From contig NZ_FUKU01000033.1 of assembly GCF_900163865.1 (NCBI RefSeq), positions 1 through 52,675 on the forward strand: a DNA stretch of 52,675 bases, read 5' to 3'. Shown here piece by piece: positions 33,753-44,480 of the stretch (its first letter is position 1; every line of letters begins with the position of its first letter). The DNA is from Sphingobacterium sp. JB170. GTDB taxonomy: Bacteria; Bacteroidota; Bacteroidia; Sphingobacteriales; Sphingobacteriaceae. Position numbers and translations under genes: made by a program. The notes beneath the pieces were generated by a model. The model saw only the letters and a program-made list of their open reading frames with translations. It was not told where the DNA came from and did no database searches.

Positions 33753-34345
33753 GAATTACACAAGTATTGCCGGAGCTTCCGTACGACAAAAATGCACTGA
33801 ACCCCATTATTACAGAGGAAACATTTGACTATCACTACGGCAAGCATCACGCTACCTATGTCAATAACCTGTCCGGGTTGGTAAAGGACACTCCGTTAGA
33901 AACAGCTAAAGTTGAAGAAATCATACGAAAAGGCTTTTCGGAAAACAATGCTGCTTTATTCAACAATGCTGCACAGCACTGGAATCACACCTTTTTTTGG
34001 CACTGCCTTTCGCCCAATGGCGGCAAAGCACCACAAGGTAAAATTGCCGAACTCATCAACCGAGACTTCGGCAGCTTTGAAAACTTCAAGGAGCAGTTTT
34101 CTTCTACGGCAGTAAAGCTGTTTGGATGTGGCTGGGCGTGGCTTGCACAGGACGAGAACCAAAAGCTGGAAATCGTACCGATGAAAGATGCCCATACGCC
34201 TTTGACAGCAAACAAAACGCCAATTCTAACGCTGGATGTGTGGGAACACGCCTATTATATCGACTATCGCAATGCCCGTCCAAAGTTTGTAGAAGGATTT
34301 TGGGAAATCATAAACTGGGATTTTGCCAACAACAACTTAAAATAA
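33749..34345 (+). CDS. Iron/manganese superoxide dismutase
   Basis: This 198-residue SOD has metal ligands in Y-H-Y-G-K-H-H (His near 29), A-A-Q-H-W-N-H-T-F-F-W (His near 79) and D-V-W-E-H-A-Y-Y (Asp and His near 163-167). Gln in the AAQHWNHTFFW element and FGCGWAWL in place of the Mn-type Gln-containing segment are Fe-SOD features, though Bacteroidota enzymes of this type are often cambialistic and work with Mn too. It removes superoxide in the cytoplasm. As second gene of a metal-regulated operon it is the analogue of SOD genes in iron-starvation operons elsewhere, but the Fe-like signature means Mn use must be tested. Confidence 0.92.
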   Translation: MRITQVLPELPYDKNALNPIITEETFDYHYGKHHATYVNNLSGLVKDTPLETAKVEEIIRKGFSENNAALFNNAAQHWNHTFFWHCLSPNGGKAPQGKIAELINRDFGSFENFKEQFSSTAVKLFGCGWAWLAQDENQKLEIVPMKDAHTPLTANKTPILTLDVWEHAYYIDYRNARPKFVEGFWEIINWDFANNNLK

Positions 34346-34346
34346 A

Positions 34347-34811
34347 ATGAGTGATACCTGTATGAACCACATAGAAAAATATTGGCAGGCATTAACGGTC
34401 GCTAATAACGAACTTTTTAATAAAGGAGATTTTGAAACAGCATTATCCGGCTACAAAGATGCTTTGTACCGGGCAGAGGTGCTGAACAATCATATTCCGG
34501 ATTGTATCCGCTTAAAAATCCCCTTCATACAGGTGTACATCATTTCCTGCAACAATTTGGCGAATACCTACGAAGAGCTTGGCAACCTCGAAGAAGCCGA
34601 AAATATGCTCAAACGCACCGTGTATTACCTCTTGCATCTTTCTGCTAATAAAGAGTTTAATCCCGATGAAATACAGTCGGAACTGAAAAGAGCTACACTC
34701 AGTTATGTGCGGTTTGCAGAAAAAAATCATACCGGAAAAGTAAAGCAGGAACAGCTTTTTAGAACACTTAAAGAACAATTAGTAGAAAATAATTTAATAA
34801 TAATTGATTAG
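34347..34811 (+). CDS. TPR-like hypothetical protein
   Basis: This 154-residue all-helical protein has TPR-like spacing: ALTVANNELFNKGDFETALSGYKDALYRAEVL, then FIQVYIISCNNLANTYEELGNLEEAENML. It has no signal peptide. It begins 1 bp after the dismutase stop. I do not recognise a specific family; a protein-protein adaptor or chaperone for one of the operon's enzymes is the natural guess, without direct evidence. Confidence 0.6.
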   Translation: MSDTCMNHIEKYWQALTVANNELFNKGDFETALSGYKDALYRAEVLNNHIPDCIRLKIPFIQVYIISCNNLANTYEELGNLEEAENMLKRTVYYLLHLSANKEFNPDEIQSELKRATLSYVRFAEKNHTGKVKQEQLFRTLKEQLVENNLIIID

Positions 34812-34816
34812 AGATT

Positions 34817-35443
34817 ATGTGCAATTCAGTAAAGAAATTAATGAGCAGTCAGCAGGCACAATTGGTGCAAAAAGGCATATTATCCATTGGCGATAAATTG
34901 CCCGACTTTAGTAAGAAAGCCGTGGTAACCACCGAAAAGGGAATAGAAATTACGGACATCAACCAAGGGCACGCCTCACAGCAGGGCAAATGGACTGTGC
35001 TGTTCTGGTGGCCAAAGGATTTCACATTCGTGTGTCCAACCGAAATTATAGAATTTGACAAAAGCAATGGGGCGTTTGCGGAACGTAATGCCATCGTAAT
35101 AGGAGCTTCCACCGATACCGAGTTTGTGCATCTGGGCTGGCGACAAAATCATCCCGGCTTGGCAAACCTCACTATCCCGATGCTGGCGGACACTTCTAAA
35201 TCCTTAGCCGAAGAAATGGGCATCCTGGATTGCAATGAAAAAGTAGCCTACCGTGCCACTTTTATTATCGACCCTAAAGGCATTATCCAATGGGTAAGTG
35301 CTTATCCAATGAATGTAGGCAGAAATGTGGATGAAGTGCTGCGTGTGCTGGACGCTTTGCAGACAGAGGAACTGACAGGTTGCGGTTGGACACCGGGGCA
35401 ACAAACGGTAACAGCAAAATTGAACGAACAAAATGCAGGATAA
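34817..35443 (+). CDS. Peroxiredoxin (AhpC-like)
   Basis: This 208-residue thiol peroxidase has the peroxidatic Cys in D-F-T-F-V-C-P-T-E-I (about residue 71), the conserved Trp/Arg-containing R-A-T-F-I-I-D-P-K-G and a C-terminal Cys in T-G-C-G-W-T-P-G suited to resolve the disulfide, as in AhpC-type 2-Cys enzymes. It removes hydrogen or alkyl peroxides without a metal cofactor, so it can take over from heme catalase when iron is scarce. It starts 5 bp after the TPR-like gene and overlaps the next gene. Confidence 0.9.
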   Translation: MCNSVKKLMSSQQAQLVQKGILSIGDKLPDFSKKAVVTTEKGIEITDINQGHASQQGKWTVLFWWPKDFTFVCPTEIIEFDKSNGAFAERNAIVIGASTDTEFVHLGWRQNHPGLANLTIPMLADTSKSLAEEMGILDCNEKVAYRATFIIDPKGIIQWVSAYPMNVGRNVDEVLRVLDALQTEELTGCGWTPGQQTVTAKLNEQNAG

Positions 35444-36875
35444 TTACTTAAATATAAAACTTATACCCTACGCAAATAAAGAAGATGTTCCCGATGAGGC
35501 TGATAATATCGTGCTCATTGTTACCAAAGAGCAGGCAGACCGGTTTGGATTTCAAAAGTCATTGGCACAAAATATAGACAAAGCGTTTACGGAAAACAAA
35601 ACAGCGGTCATTACCACGCTTGGCAATAGACGAAACTTCATAGCCGTAACACCCGACAGGGAAAAAGAGGCATTAAGACTGGCAGGAGCTTCGCTGTATG
35701 TTGCATTGCAGAAACAGCAAATTCAAACCGCAAGAATGCGGGGATTGGATGAACTATCCGAAGACGAGCGTTATGCCTTTCTGGAAGGAATGCTATTGAG
35801 CAGTTATGATTTTGACAGATACAAAGCAAAGAAGAACGTACAGCAGATAGCGGTTCATATCCGCAGGCGTTCATTTCCCGAAGAAAAAATTGCGGAACTT
35901 AAAACGCTTGCAGAAGCTGTTGCTCTGACCAAAACATTGGTCAATGAGCCGGTCAATTATATGGATGCCTTAAAGTTTTCAGAAGTGGCTACCGAAGCAG
36001 GGGAACAGTTCGGTTTTGAAACGGAAGTCCTGCACAAAACACAGATACAGGAATTGGAAATGGGCGGTTTATTAGCTGTGAACAAAGGTTCGGAAACACC
36101 CCCTACGTTCAATATTTTTCACTACAAACCGGATAATGCCGTCAATGAAAAGCCTTTGGTATTTGTCGGCAAAGGCGTAATGTTTGATACGGGAGGTTAT
36201 TCCCTGAAAATAAGCGGGAATATGCTCACGATGAAATGCGATATGGCAGGCGGAGCGGCAGTTCTCGGAACGGTTGCCGCTATAGCCGGAAACAAATTAC
36301 CTTACTATGTCATCGGTCTTGTACCAGCCACCGACAATAAGATTTCTGCCAATGCTTTGGTCGTTGATGATGTGATAACAATGATGGACGGCACTACGGT
36401 AGAGGTACGGAATACCGATGCCGAAGGACGTTTGGTATTGGCCGATGCCCTGACCTATGCCAAACGGTTTGAGCCAGAACTGGTCATTGATATGGCAACC
36501 TTAACCGGAGCTTCGGCTGCTATTACAGGTTCGTTCGGCATAGCCGTGTTGGGCAATACCCAACCAAGAATAGACGAACTGAAAGAAGTTGGTGAACAGG
36601 TTTACGAACGGTTATTGCAACTGCCCCTTTGGAAAGAATATAAAGAATTACTGAAATCATCGGTTGCCGATATGAGCAATCTGGGAGGTCCGATTGGAGG
36701 CGTGAGTACTTCATCCATTTTCCTCGAACATTTTGCCGACTACCCGTGGATACATCTGGACATTGCAGGGGCAGCATTTGTCAAAGAAACCAAAGGATAC
36801 AGGCAAAGCGGAGCTACGGCTGTACCTGTACGGTTGCTGTATGAATTTATAAAGAGGAAATGCAAAGATGACTGA
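35433..36875 (+). CDS. pepA: M17 leucyl aminopeptidase
   Basis: This 480-residue cytosolic aminopeptidase of the M17 family has metal ligands K247 (V-G-K-G), D252 (F-D-T-G-G), D270, D329 and E331 in N-T-D-A-E-G-R-L, with catalytic R333. All are present. The family uses two divalent ions, and many bacterial members are activated by Mn2+. It overlaps the peroxiredoxin gene by 11 bp and nrdB by 8 bp, showing tight translational coupling. The N-terminal domain is poorly conserved, as usual. Confidence 0.92.
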   Translation: MQDNYLNIKLIPYANKEDVPDEADNIVLIVTKEQADRFGFQKSLAQNIDKAFTENKTAVITTLGNRRNFIAVTPDREKEALRLAGASLYVALQKQQIQTARMRGLDELSEDERYAFLEGMLLSSYDFDRYKAKKNVQQIAVHIRRRSFPEEKIAELKTLAEAVALTKTLVNEPVNYMDALKFSEVATEAGEQFGFETEVLHKTQIQELEMGGLLAVNKGSETPPTFNIFHYKPDNAVNEKPLVFVGKGVMFDTGGYSLKISGNMLTMKCDMAGGAAVLGTVAAIAGNKLPYYVIGLVPATDNKISANALVVDDVITMMDGTTVEVRNTDAEGRLVLADALTYAKRFEPELVIDMATLTGASAAITGSFGIAVLGNTQPRIDELKEVGEQVYERLLQLPLWKEYKELLKSSVADMSNLGGPIGGVSTSSIFLEHFADYPWIHLDIAGAAFVKETKGYRQSGATAVPVRLLYEFIKRKCKDD

Positions 36876-37839
36876 ACCGATTTTACAGGATAACAAAGAA
36901 CGTTTTGTCATCTTTCCCATTCAGCACGATGATATTTGGCAATTCTACAAAAAAGCCGAAGCCAGCTTTTGGACTGCCGAAGAGGTGGATTTGTCGCCGG
37001 ATATCAACGATTGGCAAAACAAGCTGAACAAAGACGAACGCTATTTTATATCGCACGTGCTGGCATTCTTTGCGGCAAGTGACGGTATTGTCAACGAAAA
37101 CCTTGCGGTTAATTTCATACAGGAGGCGCAATATCCCGAAGCACGTTGTTTTTACGGCTTTCAGATTATGATTGAGAATATCCATTCGGAAATGTACTCC
37201 TTACTGATTGATACCTATGTGAAAGATAGTGTCGAGAAAGATTACCTGTTACGGGCTATCGAAACCATTCCGTGTGTAGGTAAAAAAGCCGATTGGGCAT
37301 TGCGTTGGATCGGGAGCGAAAGTTTTGCTGAAAGGCTGATTGCTTTTGCTGCGGTAGAAGGCATTTTCTTTTCGGGCAGTTTCTGTTCTATCTTCTGGTT
37401 GAAGAAAAGAGGATTGATGCCGGGTCTTACCTTTTCAAATGAACTTATCAGCCGTGACGAGGGCTTGCACTGTGATTTTGCGTGTTTGCTGTACGTAAAT
37501 CATCTGCAAAACAAACTGCCCGAAGCAACTGTACAAAAAATAATAGCAGATGCTGTTGAAGTTGAAAAAGAATTTGTGACAGATGCCTTGCCCGTAAGGC
37601 TTATTGGTATGAATGCCGAACTGATGTGCCAATACATTGAATTTGTAGCGGACAGATTGTTGCTGGCTTTAGGCTGTAAAAAAGTTTGGAATGCTACCAA
37701 TCCATTTGACTTTATGGAACTCATTTCCTTGCAGGGAAAGACCAACTTCTTTGAACGCCGTGTAGGCGAATACCAAAAGACCGGTGTAGCACAGGGAGTG
37801 AAAGAAAACAACAGTTTTTCACTGGATGAGGATTTTTAA
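36868..37839 (+). CDS. nrdB: Class I ribonucleotide reductase small subunit (eukaryote-like R2)
   Basis: This 323-residue R2 protein closely resembles eukaryotic RRM2. Dimetal ligands D72, E103, H106, E164, E198 and H201 and the radical Tyr110 (I-E-N-I-H-S-E-M-Y) are all present. The C-terminal tail [10 protein letters not shown] is the usual peptide that binds R1. The sequence does not show whether the cluster is Fe2, Mn2 or Fe/Mn. A second, metal-regulated RNR would let DNA synthesis continue when the main enzyme is under-metallated. It overlaps the aminopeptidase gene and is followed by nrdA. Confidence 0.95.
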   Translation: MTEPILQDNKERFVIFPIQHDDIWQFYKKAEASFWTAEEVDLSPDINDWQNKLNKDERYFISHVLAFFAASDGIVNENLAVNFIQEAQYPEARCFYGFQIMIENIHSEMYSLLIDTYVKDSVEKDYLLRAIETIPCVGKKADWALRWIGSESFAERLIAFAAVEGIFFSGSFCSIFWLKKRGLMPGLTFSNELISRDEGLHCDFACLLYVNHLQNKLPEATVQKIIADAVEVEKEFVTDALPVRLIGMNAELMCQYIEFVADRLLLALGCKKVWNATNPFDFMELISLQGKTNFFERRVGEYQKTGVAQGVKENNSFSLDEDF

Positions 37840-37879
37840 TTGGATATAGAAATTTAGATATAAAATTTAACGCAACTCA

Positions 37880-40219
37880 ATGTATGTAATAAAAAGAAAC
37901 GGAAAACAGGAAGCAGTACACTTCGATAAGATTACGGCACGGCTTCACAAATTAGTATACGGACTTGCCGTAGACGAGAAAGATGTCATCGAAATTGCCA
38001 AGAAAGTAATTCAGGGCATCTATGATAATGTGTCCACTACCGAGCTGGACAATCTCGCCGCCGAAACGGCAGCGGCTTACACGACCGTACACCCTGATTT
38101 TGCAGTGCTTGCTGCCCGAATTGCCGTGAGCAACCTGCACAAGAACACCTTGAAATCTTTCTCCAGAACGGCCAGATTACTCTACGATTATATCGACCCC
38201 GTAACCAATACGCACGCTCCTTTACTGTCCAAAGAAACGTATGACATCATCCGAAAAAATGCAGATGCCATAGACAGCAGTATTATCTATGACCGTGATT
38301 ATAATTTTGACTATTTCGGGTTTAAAACACTGGAGCGTTCTTACCTCATTCGCACCAACGGAAAGATAACCGAACGTCCGCAGCACTTGTTTATGCGGGT
38401 GGCAATCGGTATCCACAAGGAAGATATTGCGGCAGCAATCGAAACCTACAATCTGATGAGCGAGAAGTGGTTTATCCACGCTACACCTACCTTGTTCAAT
38501 GCCGGAACACCCAAACCGCAGATGTCGTCCTGTTTTCTGTTGAGTATGACCGAGGACAGCATCGGTGGTATTTTTGACACGTTGAAACGCTGTGCCCTGA
38601 TTTCTCAATCTGCCGGAGGTATCGGCTTGAGCATTCACAATGTTCGGGCTACGGGAAGTTATATCAAAGGTACGGGCGGTATATCCAATGGCATCATCCC
38701 GATGTTACGGGTGTATAACGATACCGCCCGATATGTTGACCAGGGAGGCGGTAAACGGAAAGGAGCTATGGCAATATATCTGGAGCCGTGGCACGCAGAT
38801 ATTTTTGATTTCTTGGACATCCGCAAAAACCACGGTAAAGAAGAGATGCGGGCAAGGGATCTGTTTCCTGCCCTTTGGATACCCGACCTCTTCATGAAGC
38901 GTGTGGAAGAAAATGCCGATTGGTCATTATTTGATCCCAACGAAGCTCCGGGATTATACGACACTTATGGCGATGAGTTTGAAACATTGTACCAGCAATA
39001 CGAACAGCAAGGAAAATTCCGTAAACAGGTAAAAGCCCGTGAACTGTGGAATGCCATACTGGAAGCCCAAATAGAAACAGGCACACCGTATATGTGCTAC
39101 AAAGATGCGGTCAACGAGAAATCCAACCAAAAGAACATTGGTGTTATCCGCAGTTCCAATCTTTGTACGGAAATAATGGAATACACCCATGCCGAAGAAG
39201 TTGCGGTATGTAATCTGGCTTCATTGGCTTTACCGAGATATGTTACAGACACCGGATTTGATTTTCAGAAACTGTATGAAGTAACCAAAATCGTTACCCG
39301 AAACCTTAATAAAGTCATAGACGGCAACTATTATCCTGTGCCCGAAACACAAAATTCCAATTTCAAGCATCGTCCGATAGGTTTGGGCGTACAAGGGCTG
39401 GCTGATGTATTTATCCTGTTGCGAATGCCTTTTGAAAGTGAGAAAGCACGGCAACTGAATAAAGATATTTTTGAAACGATTTATTATGCGGCAATGGAAA
39501 GCTCCATGGAATTGGCGAAGGAAGAAGGAGCTTACGAAAGTTTTAAGGGATCGCCACTTTCCGAAGGAAAATTTCAGTTTGATTTATGGAATGTAAAGCC
39601 ATCAGACCGTTGGGATTGGAAAGGTTTACGTAAAAATGTAATGGAATTTGGCGTACGCAATTCCTTGTTAGTGGCTCCGATGCCTACAGCTTCTACTTCT
39701 CAGATATTAGGCAACAATGAATGTTTTGAACCTTATACTAGTAACATTTATAACAGGCGTGTACTTTCAGGTGAGTTTGTAGTGGTCAATAAGCATTTAC
39801 TAAAAGACCTGATAGAGTTAAACCTTTGGGACGCTCAAATGAAAAACAGGTTGATTGCCGAGAATGGCTCTGTTCAAAATATTGAGGAAATTCCCGCTGA
39901 CTTAAAAGAACTGTACAAGACTGTTTGGGAGATTAAACAGAAAACCATCATTGATATGGCTGCCGATAGGGGTGCATTTATCTGTCAGTCCCAATCGCTC
40001 AACCTATTTATGGCAGAACCCAATATGGCAAAGCTGACTTCGATGCACTTCTATGCTTGGAAAAGCGGATTGAAAACGGGTATGTATTACCTGCGCACTA
40101 AAGCAGCGGCAGATGCTATCAAATTCACAGTAGAAACGGTACAATCATCGGAAGACAAACAAGTGGATATTTCCTGCTCACTGGATAATCCAGAAGAGTG
40201 TATTGCCTGTGGGAGTTAA
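37880..40219 (+). CDS. nrdA: Class I ribonucleotide reductase large subunit
   Basis: This 779-residue R1 protein is similar to eukaryotic RRM1. An N-terminal ATP-cone is present ([18 protein letters not shown]), so allosteric activity control is retained. Catalytic cysteines fall in [16 protein letters not shown] and VAVCNLASL, and the C-terminal redox pair is in C-I-A-C-G-S. The finger loop and [14 protein letters not shown] motif are intact. It reduces ribonucleoside diphosphates with the NrdB radical. The 40-bp gap to nrdB is the longest within this operon but shows no promoter. Confidence 0.95.
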   Translation: MYVIKRNGKQEAVHFDKITARLHKLVYGLAVDEKDVIEIAKKVIQGIYDNVSTTELDNLAAETAAAYTTVHPDFAVLAARIAVSNLHKNTLKSFSRTARLLYDYIDPVTNTHAPLLSKETYDIIRKNADAIDSSIIYDRDYNFDYFGFKTLERSYLIRTNGKITERPQHLFMRVAIGIHKEDIAAAIETYNLMSEKWFIHATPTLFNAGTPKPQMSSCFLLSMTEDSIGGIFDTLKRCALISQSAGGIGLSIHNVRATGSYIKGTGGISNGIIPMLRVYNDTARYVDQGGGKRKGAMAIYLEPWHADIFDFLDIRKNHGKEEMRARDLFPALWIPDLFMKRVEENADWSLFDPNEAPGLYDTYGDEFETLYQQYEQQGKFRKQVKARELWNAILEAQIETGTPYMCYKDAVNEKSNQKNIGVIRSSNLCTEIMEYTHAEEVAVCNLASLALPRYVTDTGFDFQKLYEVTKIVTRNLNKVIDGNYYPVPETQNSNFKHRPIGLGVQGLADVFILLRMPFESEKARQLNKDIFETIYYAAMESSMELAKEEGAYESFKGSPLSEGKFQFDLWNVKPSDRWDWKGLRKNVMEFGVRNSLLVAPMPTASTSQILGNNECFEPYTSNIYNRRVLSGEFVVVNKHLLKDLIELNLWDAQMKNRLIAENGSVQNIEEIPADLKELYKTVWEIKQKTIIDMAADRGAFICQSQSLNLFMAEPNMAKLTSMHFYAWKSGLKTGMYYLRTKAAADAIKFTVETVQSSEDKQVDISCSLDNPEECIACGS

Positions 40220-40239
40220 ACAATTAATAATCAAAAGCA

Positions 40240-41010
40240 ATGTCAATATCAACAGAAACAGATTTAATCGGGATGCGGGCAGTAAGCAAAGCGGTTGCCC
40301 TTACATTAAGGGCAATGCAGAGTTACGCCCAACCCGGTATGTCCACAAAAGAACTGGATGACTTCGGAGCGAAGATGCTTTACAGTTTTGGAGCAAAATC
40401 AGCGCCTTATTCCACCTATAAATTTCCGGGTTGTACCTGTATCTGTGTTAATCAAGAGGTTGCACACGGCATCCCTTCAGCCGCAAAAATATTAAAAGAA
40501 GGTGATTTGATAAACGTAGATGTGTCTGCCGAACTAAACGGTTTTTGGGCTGATAATGGCGGTTCGTTTGTATTGGGAGACGATGTTCACAACCACGCTG
40601 TTTTGGTTGATGCATCCAAGCAAATCCTAAAGAAAGCAATAAGCAACATCAAAGCCGGTATACGGGTAAAAGATGTGGGGTTTATTATTGAAACGGAAGC
40701 TAAAAAAAGAGGCTACAAAGTGATACACAATCTTACGGGACACGGCATCGGAAACAGGCTGCACGAAGAACCATCCATACCCAATTTCAGGGACAAAATG
40801 AATTTTAGCCGGTTTAGGAAAAATACAGTTGTTGCCGTGGAAACATTTATAGCCACGCATTCTACAATGGCTGTATTGAGCAATCCGAAATCGGATGAAT
40901 GGACACTTGTAGGGAATAAAGGCGGCTATGTAGCCCAGCACGAACATACCATTATCATTACTGACTGCACTCCTGTTATTTTAACAGAAGCCAACGGCAT
41001 TTGGAATTAG
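40240..41010 (+). CDS. map: Type I methionine aminopeptidase (operon copy)
   Basis: This 256-residue enzyme has all dimetal ligands: D94, D105 (GFWADNG), H168 (G-H-G-I-G), E201 (VAVETF) and E235 (Q-H-E-H-T-I), plus the substrate-binding H76 (A-H-G-I-P). It removes the initiator Met from nascent proteins. GFWADNG instead of the common H-G-D-T marks a divergent subgroup that is shared with the second copy at 50379-51143. Cellular metal (Fe2+ or Mn2+) cannot be assigned. It follows nrdA by 20 bp. Confidence 0.92.
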   Translation: MSISTETDLIGMRAVSKAVALTLRAMQSYAQPGMSTKELDDFGAKMLYSFGAKSAPYSTYKFPGCTCICVNQEVAHGIPSAAKILKEGDLINVDVSAELNGFWADNGGSFVLGDDVHNHAVLVDASKQILKKAISNIKAGIRVKDVGFIIETEAKKRGYKVIHNLTGHGIGNRLHEEPSIPNFRDKMNFSRFRKNTVVAVETFIATHSTMAVLSNPKSDEWTLVGNKGGYVAQHEHTIIITDCTPVILTEANGIWN

Positions 41011-41018
41011 CAATAAAA

Positions 41019-42365
41019 ATGACACAACCTATTCTCATAAAAGATACAAATATAGTCAATGAAGGCATCATTACGAATGCAGATGTACTCGTTGAAAATG
41101 GAAATATCCAGAAAATAGGTACTGCACTTAATCAATCAAATACAAAAGTGATTAACGGAACTGGTAAATTTTTATTTCCGGGTATCATTGATGCGCAGGT
41201 TCATTTTCGCGACCCGGGATTAACACACAAAGCAGATTTTTATACCGAAAGTAAAGCAGCGATAGCAGGGGGAGTTACCTCATTTATTGATATGCCGAAC
41301 ACGAAACCTAATGTGCTCACGCTGAAACTATGGAAAGAAAAGTACCGTATGGCAGCACAAAAGTCTTTGGCAAACTTTGGTTTCTTTATGGGAGTAAATG
41401 CTGATAATATTGATGAAATTATTCAGATGGATACCTCGCAGTTCTTGGCAGTATCAGACGACGGCTTGTATTTTACTAAGAAAGGAAACCTGCTTGCAGA
41501 TAATCCACAGGTAATGGAAAACCTGTTTGCTAATTGTAAATGTATTATTGCCGTACACGCCGAAAAGGAAACTATCATTACAGCTAACGAAGGTATTTAC
41601 AAACAGCAATACGGAGAATATATTCCTTTTAGTCTTCATCCGCTGATACGAAGCGAAACTGCCTGCATAGAAGCTACAAAGGATTTTATCGCATTGGCGG
41701 AAAAATATAGATCACGCCTGCATATCCTGCATTTGACCACATCGGCAGAAGCACGTCTGTTCAGAAATGACATCCCGCTCAAAGACAAGAAAATCACGAC
41801 CGAAGTCTGCGTACAGCATCTTTGGTTTTCGGAAAAAGACTACGACCGTTTGGGAGCATTAATAAAATGGAACCCGGCTATAAAATCTGAAAACGACAGG
41901 AAAGGCTTGATGCAAGCCCTTTTAGATGACCGCATTGACCTGATTACCACCGACCACGCACCGCATACCCTTGAAGAAAAAGACGGCAACTATTTTACCG
42001 CAGTTTCAGGTGCACCTATGGTGCAGCATTCGCTGAATATAATGCTTGAATATTATAAACAGGGAATTATTTCGCTTGAAAAAATAGTAGAAAAGATGTG
42101 TCACAACCCTGCTATACTTTATCAAATCGAGAACCGGGGATTTATAAGGGAGGGATATTATGCTGATTTGGTATTGGTGGATATGAACAGGGAATGGATG
42201 GTTTCAAAAGGCAATATACTGTATAAATGTGGTTGGTCGCCGTTGGAAGGTTCTGTTTTTCAAACCAAGGTAAGCCACACAATTGTCAATGGATATCTTG
42301 TTTATGAAGAAGGGCATTTTAGTGAAGACCTAAAAGGAAAAGCCTTAGTAAAACTTAATACATAA
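41019..42365 (+). CDS. pyrC: Dihydroorotase
   Basis: ATG at 41019 chosen; the longer frame overlaps map. The 448-residue amidohydrolase catalyses ring closure of carbamoyl-aspartate in pyrimidine synthesis. Signature D-A-Q-V-H-F-R-D-P-G is at about 56-65, H-A-E-K-E near 180, H-I-L-H-L near 232 and catalytic D in T-T-D-H-A-P-H near 306-312. The first His of the usual HxH is Gln; from memory this is normal for Bacteroidota enzymes, so it is probably active. It supplies precursors for the same dNTP pathway as the adjacent RNR. Confidence 0.88.
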   Translation: MTQPILIKDTNIVNEGIITNADVLVENGNIQKIGTALNQSNTKVINGTGKFLFPGIIDAQVHFRDPGLTHKADFYTESKAAIAGGVTSFIDMPNTKPNVLTLKLWKEKYRMAAQKSLANFGFFMGVNADNIDEIIQMDTSQFLAVSDDGLYFTKKGNLLADNPQVMENLFANCKCIIAVHAEKETIITANEGIYKQQYGEYIPFSLHPLIRSETACIEATKDFIALAEKYRSRLHILHLTTSAEARLFRNDIPLKDKKITTEVCVQHLWFSEKDYDRLGALIKWNPAIKSENDRKGLMQALLDDRIDLITTDHAPHTLEEKDGNYFTAVSGAPMVQHSLNIMLEYYKQGIISLEKIVEKMCHNPAILYQIENRGFIREGYYADLVLVDMNREWMVSKGNILYKCGWSPLEGSVFQTKVSHTIVNGYLVYEEGHFSEDLKGKALVKLNT

Positions 42366-42369
42366 TACT

Positions 42370-42990
42370 ATGACAAAATTATTTCTCGTCCGACACGGAC
42401 AATCACAATGGAATCTGGAAAATCGTTTTACAGGTTGGAAAGATGTTGATATTACTGCACTTGGACAACTGGAAGCCGAACAAGCAGGGAAAATTCTGAA
42501 AGAAGAAAAGATAGATGTGGCATTTACATCGAAGCTCATTAGGGCACAAAATACGTTGAAAATTATCCTGAACGAAAGGGGTAAAACGGACACCCCTGTC
42601 ATCATGGATGAGGCATTAAACGAACGCTCGTATGGCGAACTCGAAGGGCTGAATAAAACTGAAACTGCTAAAAAATTCGGGGCTGAACAGGTACATATTT
42701 GGCGGCGTTCATTTGATATAGCCCCTCCCGGTGGCGAAAGCCTAAAAGACACTTACAATCGTGTGATACCTTATTTTGAACATTTTATACAGCCACAATT
42801 GCAAGCGCAGAAGAATGTGATAATTGTGGCTCATGGTAACAGTTTAAGGGCTTTGATTATGTATTTGGAACACCTCTCTTCAAAAGAAATACTCGAAAGG
42901 GAAATTGCGACAGGCAAGCCCCTGACATATGTTTTCTTTGATGGAAATATGAAAGCTGTAAAACTGGGCAAAGTTAGAAATATACTTTAA
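42370..42990 (+). CDS. gpmA: 2,3-bisphosphoglycerate-dependent phosphoglycerate mutase
   Basis: This 206-residue histidine phosphatase-fold enzyme has L-V-R-H-G-Q-S (catalytic His10), N-x-x-x-R-F-T-G-W, N-E-R-S-Y-G-E-L-E-G (about 87-96) and the second His in V-A-H-G-N-S. These are dPGM features. This enzyme needs no metal, while the alternative iPGM needs Mn2+. Its presence among spare metalloenzymes therefore suggests a metal-independent glycolytic bypass. It begins 4 bp after pyrC. Confidence 0.9.
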   Translation: MTKLFLVRHGQSQWNLENRFTGWKDVDITALGQLEAEQAGKILKEEKIDVAFTSKLIRAQNTLKIILNERGKTDTPVIMDEALNERSYGELEGLNKTETAKKFGAEQVHIWRRSFDIAPPGGESLKDTYNRVIPYFEHFIQPQLQAQKNVIIVAHGNSLRALIMYLEHLSSKEILEREIATGKPLTYVFFDGNMKAVKLGKVRNIL

Positions 42991-42996
42991 CACACC

Positions 42997-43314
42997 ATGA
43001 GCGAAAAGATATCACAAGAAGAACGCTTAGAAGAACTATTGATGTCACTAAAATCCATGAATGTGATTCCTTCTGTCGGTACTACTGCATTTTCTGATAT
43101 GTTGGACATGATGGCCCAACATATCAATGAACTTATTCTTTCGAATTTCAATATTTTGTTGGCATTGCTGTACAGGGTTGATGTCGATGAAAGTAAAGTA
43201 AGGGAAGAATTGATTAATGCTAACAAGGAAGAAACTGCTGGACATATCATTGCCCGTTTGATTATAGACCGCCAAAATGAAAAGTTAAAATGGAGAAAAA
43301 AATTCAGCAAATAA
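42997..43314 (+). CDS. Hypothetical helical protein
   Basis: This 105-residue protein has no signal peptide, Cys or clear family match. It has a hydrophobic helix-rich centre (MLDMMAQHINELILSNFNILLALLYRV) and a basic end (NEKLKWRKKFSK). The size and charge pattern recall small nucleotide-pool or toxin-antitoxin-adjacent proteins, but I see no motif to support any of these. It starts 6 bp after gpmA and overlaps nagA by 25 bp, so it belongs to the operon. Confidence 0.6.
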   Translation: MSEKISQEERLEELLMSLKSMNVIPSVGTTAFSDMLDMMAQHINELILSNFNILLALLYRVDVDESKVREELINANKEETAGHIIARLIIDRQNEKLKWRKKFSK

Positions 43315-44480
43315 CGAAACTTGATAGACTTAACTTCAAAGGGTCGATTACAGGTATTCATTACAAAACGAAAAAGCCTATTTCTTTAATCATTGATAAG
43401 GGGAAAATTGCCTCAATTTTAGAAGACCGCGAAACGATAGAACAAAATAGAATTATTACGCCAGGATTGGTAGATATACAGGTTAATGGTTATGCGGGAT
43501 ACGATTTCAATAAATCGGGAATGGACGAGAAAGCATGGAAGAACGTAATTGAAAAACTGGCGTCGGTGGGTGTTACCACATTTTATCCAACATTGATTAC
43601 AAATTCATATGATAATCTCAAAACTCTTTTTGAACAGCATACTGCAATTCTTGTAAATAATCCGATGATTGGGGGTTTCCATTTGGAAGGACCTTATATC
43701 TCTCCACATGACGGGCCGCGTGGCGCCCATTCGGCAATACATGTTCGTAAACCTGATTGGGAGGAATTTTGTCGGCTCCAAGACGCAGCCTCTGGCATGA
43801 TAAAGATAGTTACCATTTCGCCAGAATATTCGGAAGCGGTTTCTTTTACCATGAGTGCCGTAGCTGCAGGTGTGAAAGTGGCTATTGGCCATACCGCTGC
43901 TACATCAGAGCAAATAGATCGTGTAGTTACAGCAGGTGCTTCTCTTTCAACTCATTTGGGAAATGGATCTCATGCTACTTTGCCCCGGCACCACAATTAT
44001 ATTTGGGATCAATTGAGTGATGACAGACTTTTTGCTAGCGTAATCGCAGATGGACACCATTTACCGAATAATCTGCTTAATGTGTTCCAAAAAATCAAAC
44101 GTAGGAAAATGATGATTGTAAGTGATTCCGTTACATTAGCTGGAATGCCTGCCGGTGATTATGAGACAGAGGTTGGTGGATACGTAACATTAACAGATAA
44201 GGGTTTGCTTCACCTAAAAGGTAATCCCAAGATATTTGCTGGATCTGCCCAGCATATCCTTCACGGTATCAATTGTTTAATAAATCGTAAAATATGTACA
44301 TTCTCTGAGGCCATAGAAAAAGCATGTTTATTACCCTCCGCATTTATGGGTTCGAAAGAAAAAAAAGGGGTCAAAGTAGGTGCTCTTGCGGATATTGTCG
44401 TTATGAAAAGAACAGATGACGGTCTTTGTGTCCTTGAAACATATAAAAAAGGGATTCTAGTTTATAAAAGAACACCATAA
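43290..44480 (+). CDS. nagA: N-acetylglucosamine-6-phosphate deacetylase-like amidohydrolase
   Basis: This 396-residue protein has NagA hallmarks: P-G-L-V-D-I-Q-V-N-G near 55-64, F-H-L-E-G-P-Y (metal-binding Glu, about 131-137), I-G-H-T-A-A (His about 201), S-T-H-L-G-N-G (His near 222) and V-S-D-S-V (catalytic Asp). Members bind Zn2+ or Fe2+. It would feed cell-wall amino sugars into central metabolism. The replacement of the usual FNAM by GNGSHATLP after THL is unusual and may alter specificity, so another deacetylase or amidohydrolase activity is possible. Confidence 0.8.
   Translation: MEKKIQQITKLDRLNFKGSITGIHYKTKKPISLIIDKGKIASILEDRETIEQNRIITPGLVDIQVNGYAGYDFNKSGMDEKAWKNVIEKLASVGVTTFYPTLITNSYDNLKTLFEQHTAILVNNPMIGGFHLEGPYISPHDGPRGAHSAIHVRKPDWEEFCRLQDAASGMIKIVTISPEYSEAVSFTMSAVAAGVKVAIGHTAATSEQIDRVVTAGASLSTHLGNGSHATLPRHHNYIWDQLSDDRLFASVIADGHHLPNNLLNVFQKIKRRKMMIVSDSVTLAGMPAGDYETEVGGYVTLTDKGLLHLKGNPKIFAGSAQHILHGINCLINRKICTFSEAIEKACLLPSAFMGSKEKKGVKVGALADIVVMKRTDDGLCVLETYKKGILVYKRTP

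Noticed and set aside
41196..41229. Dihydroorotase first metal-binding His replaced by Gln, which suggested a dead enzyme
   Set aside because: From memory Bacteroidota dihydroorotases commonly read D-x-Q-V-H-F-R, and all other catalytic residues are present, so this is a lineage feature.
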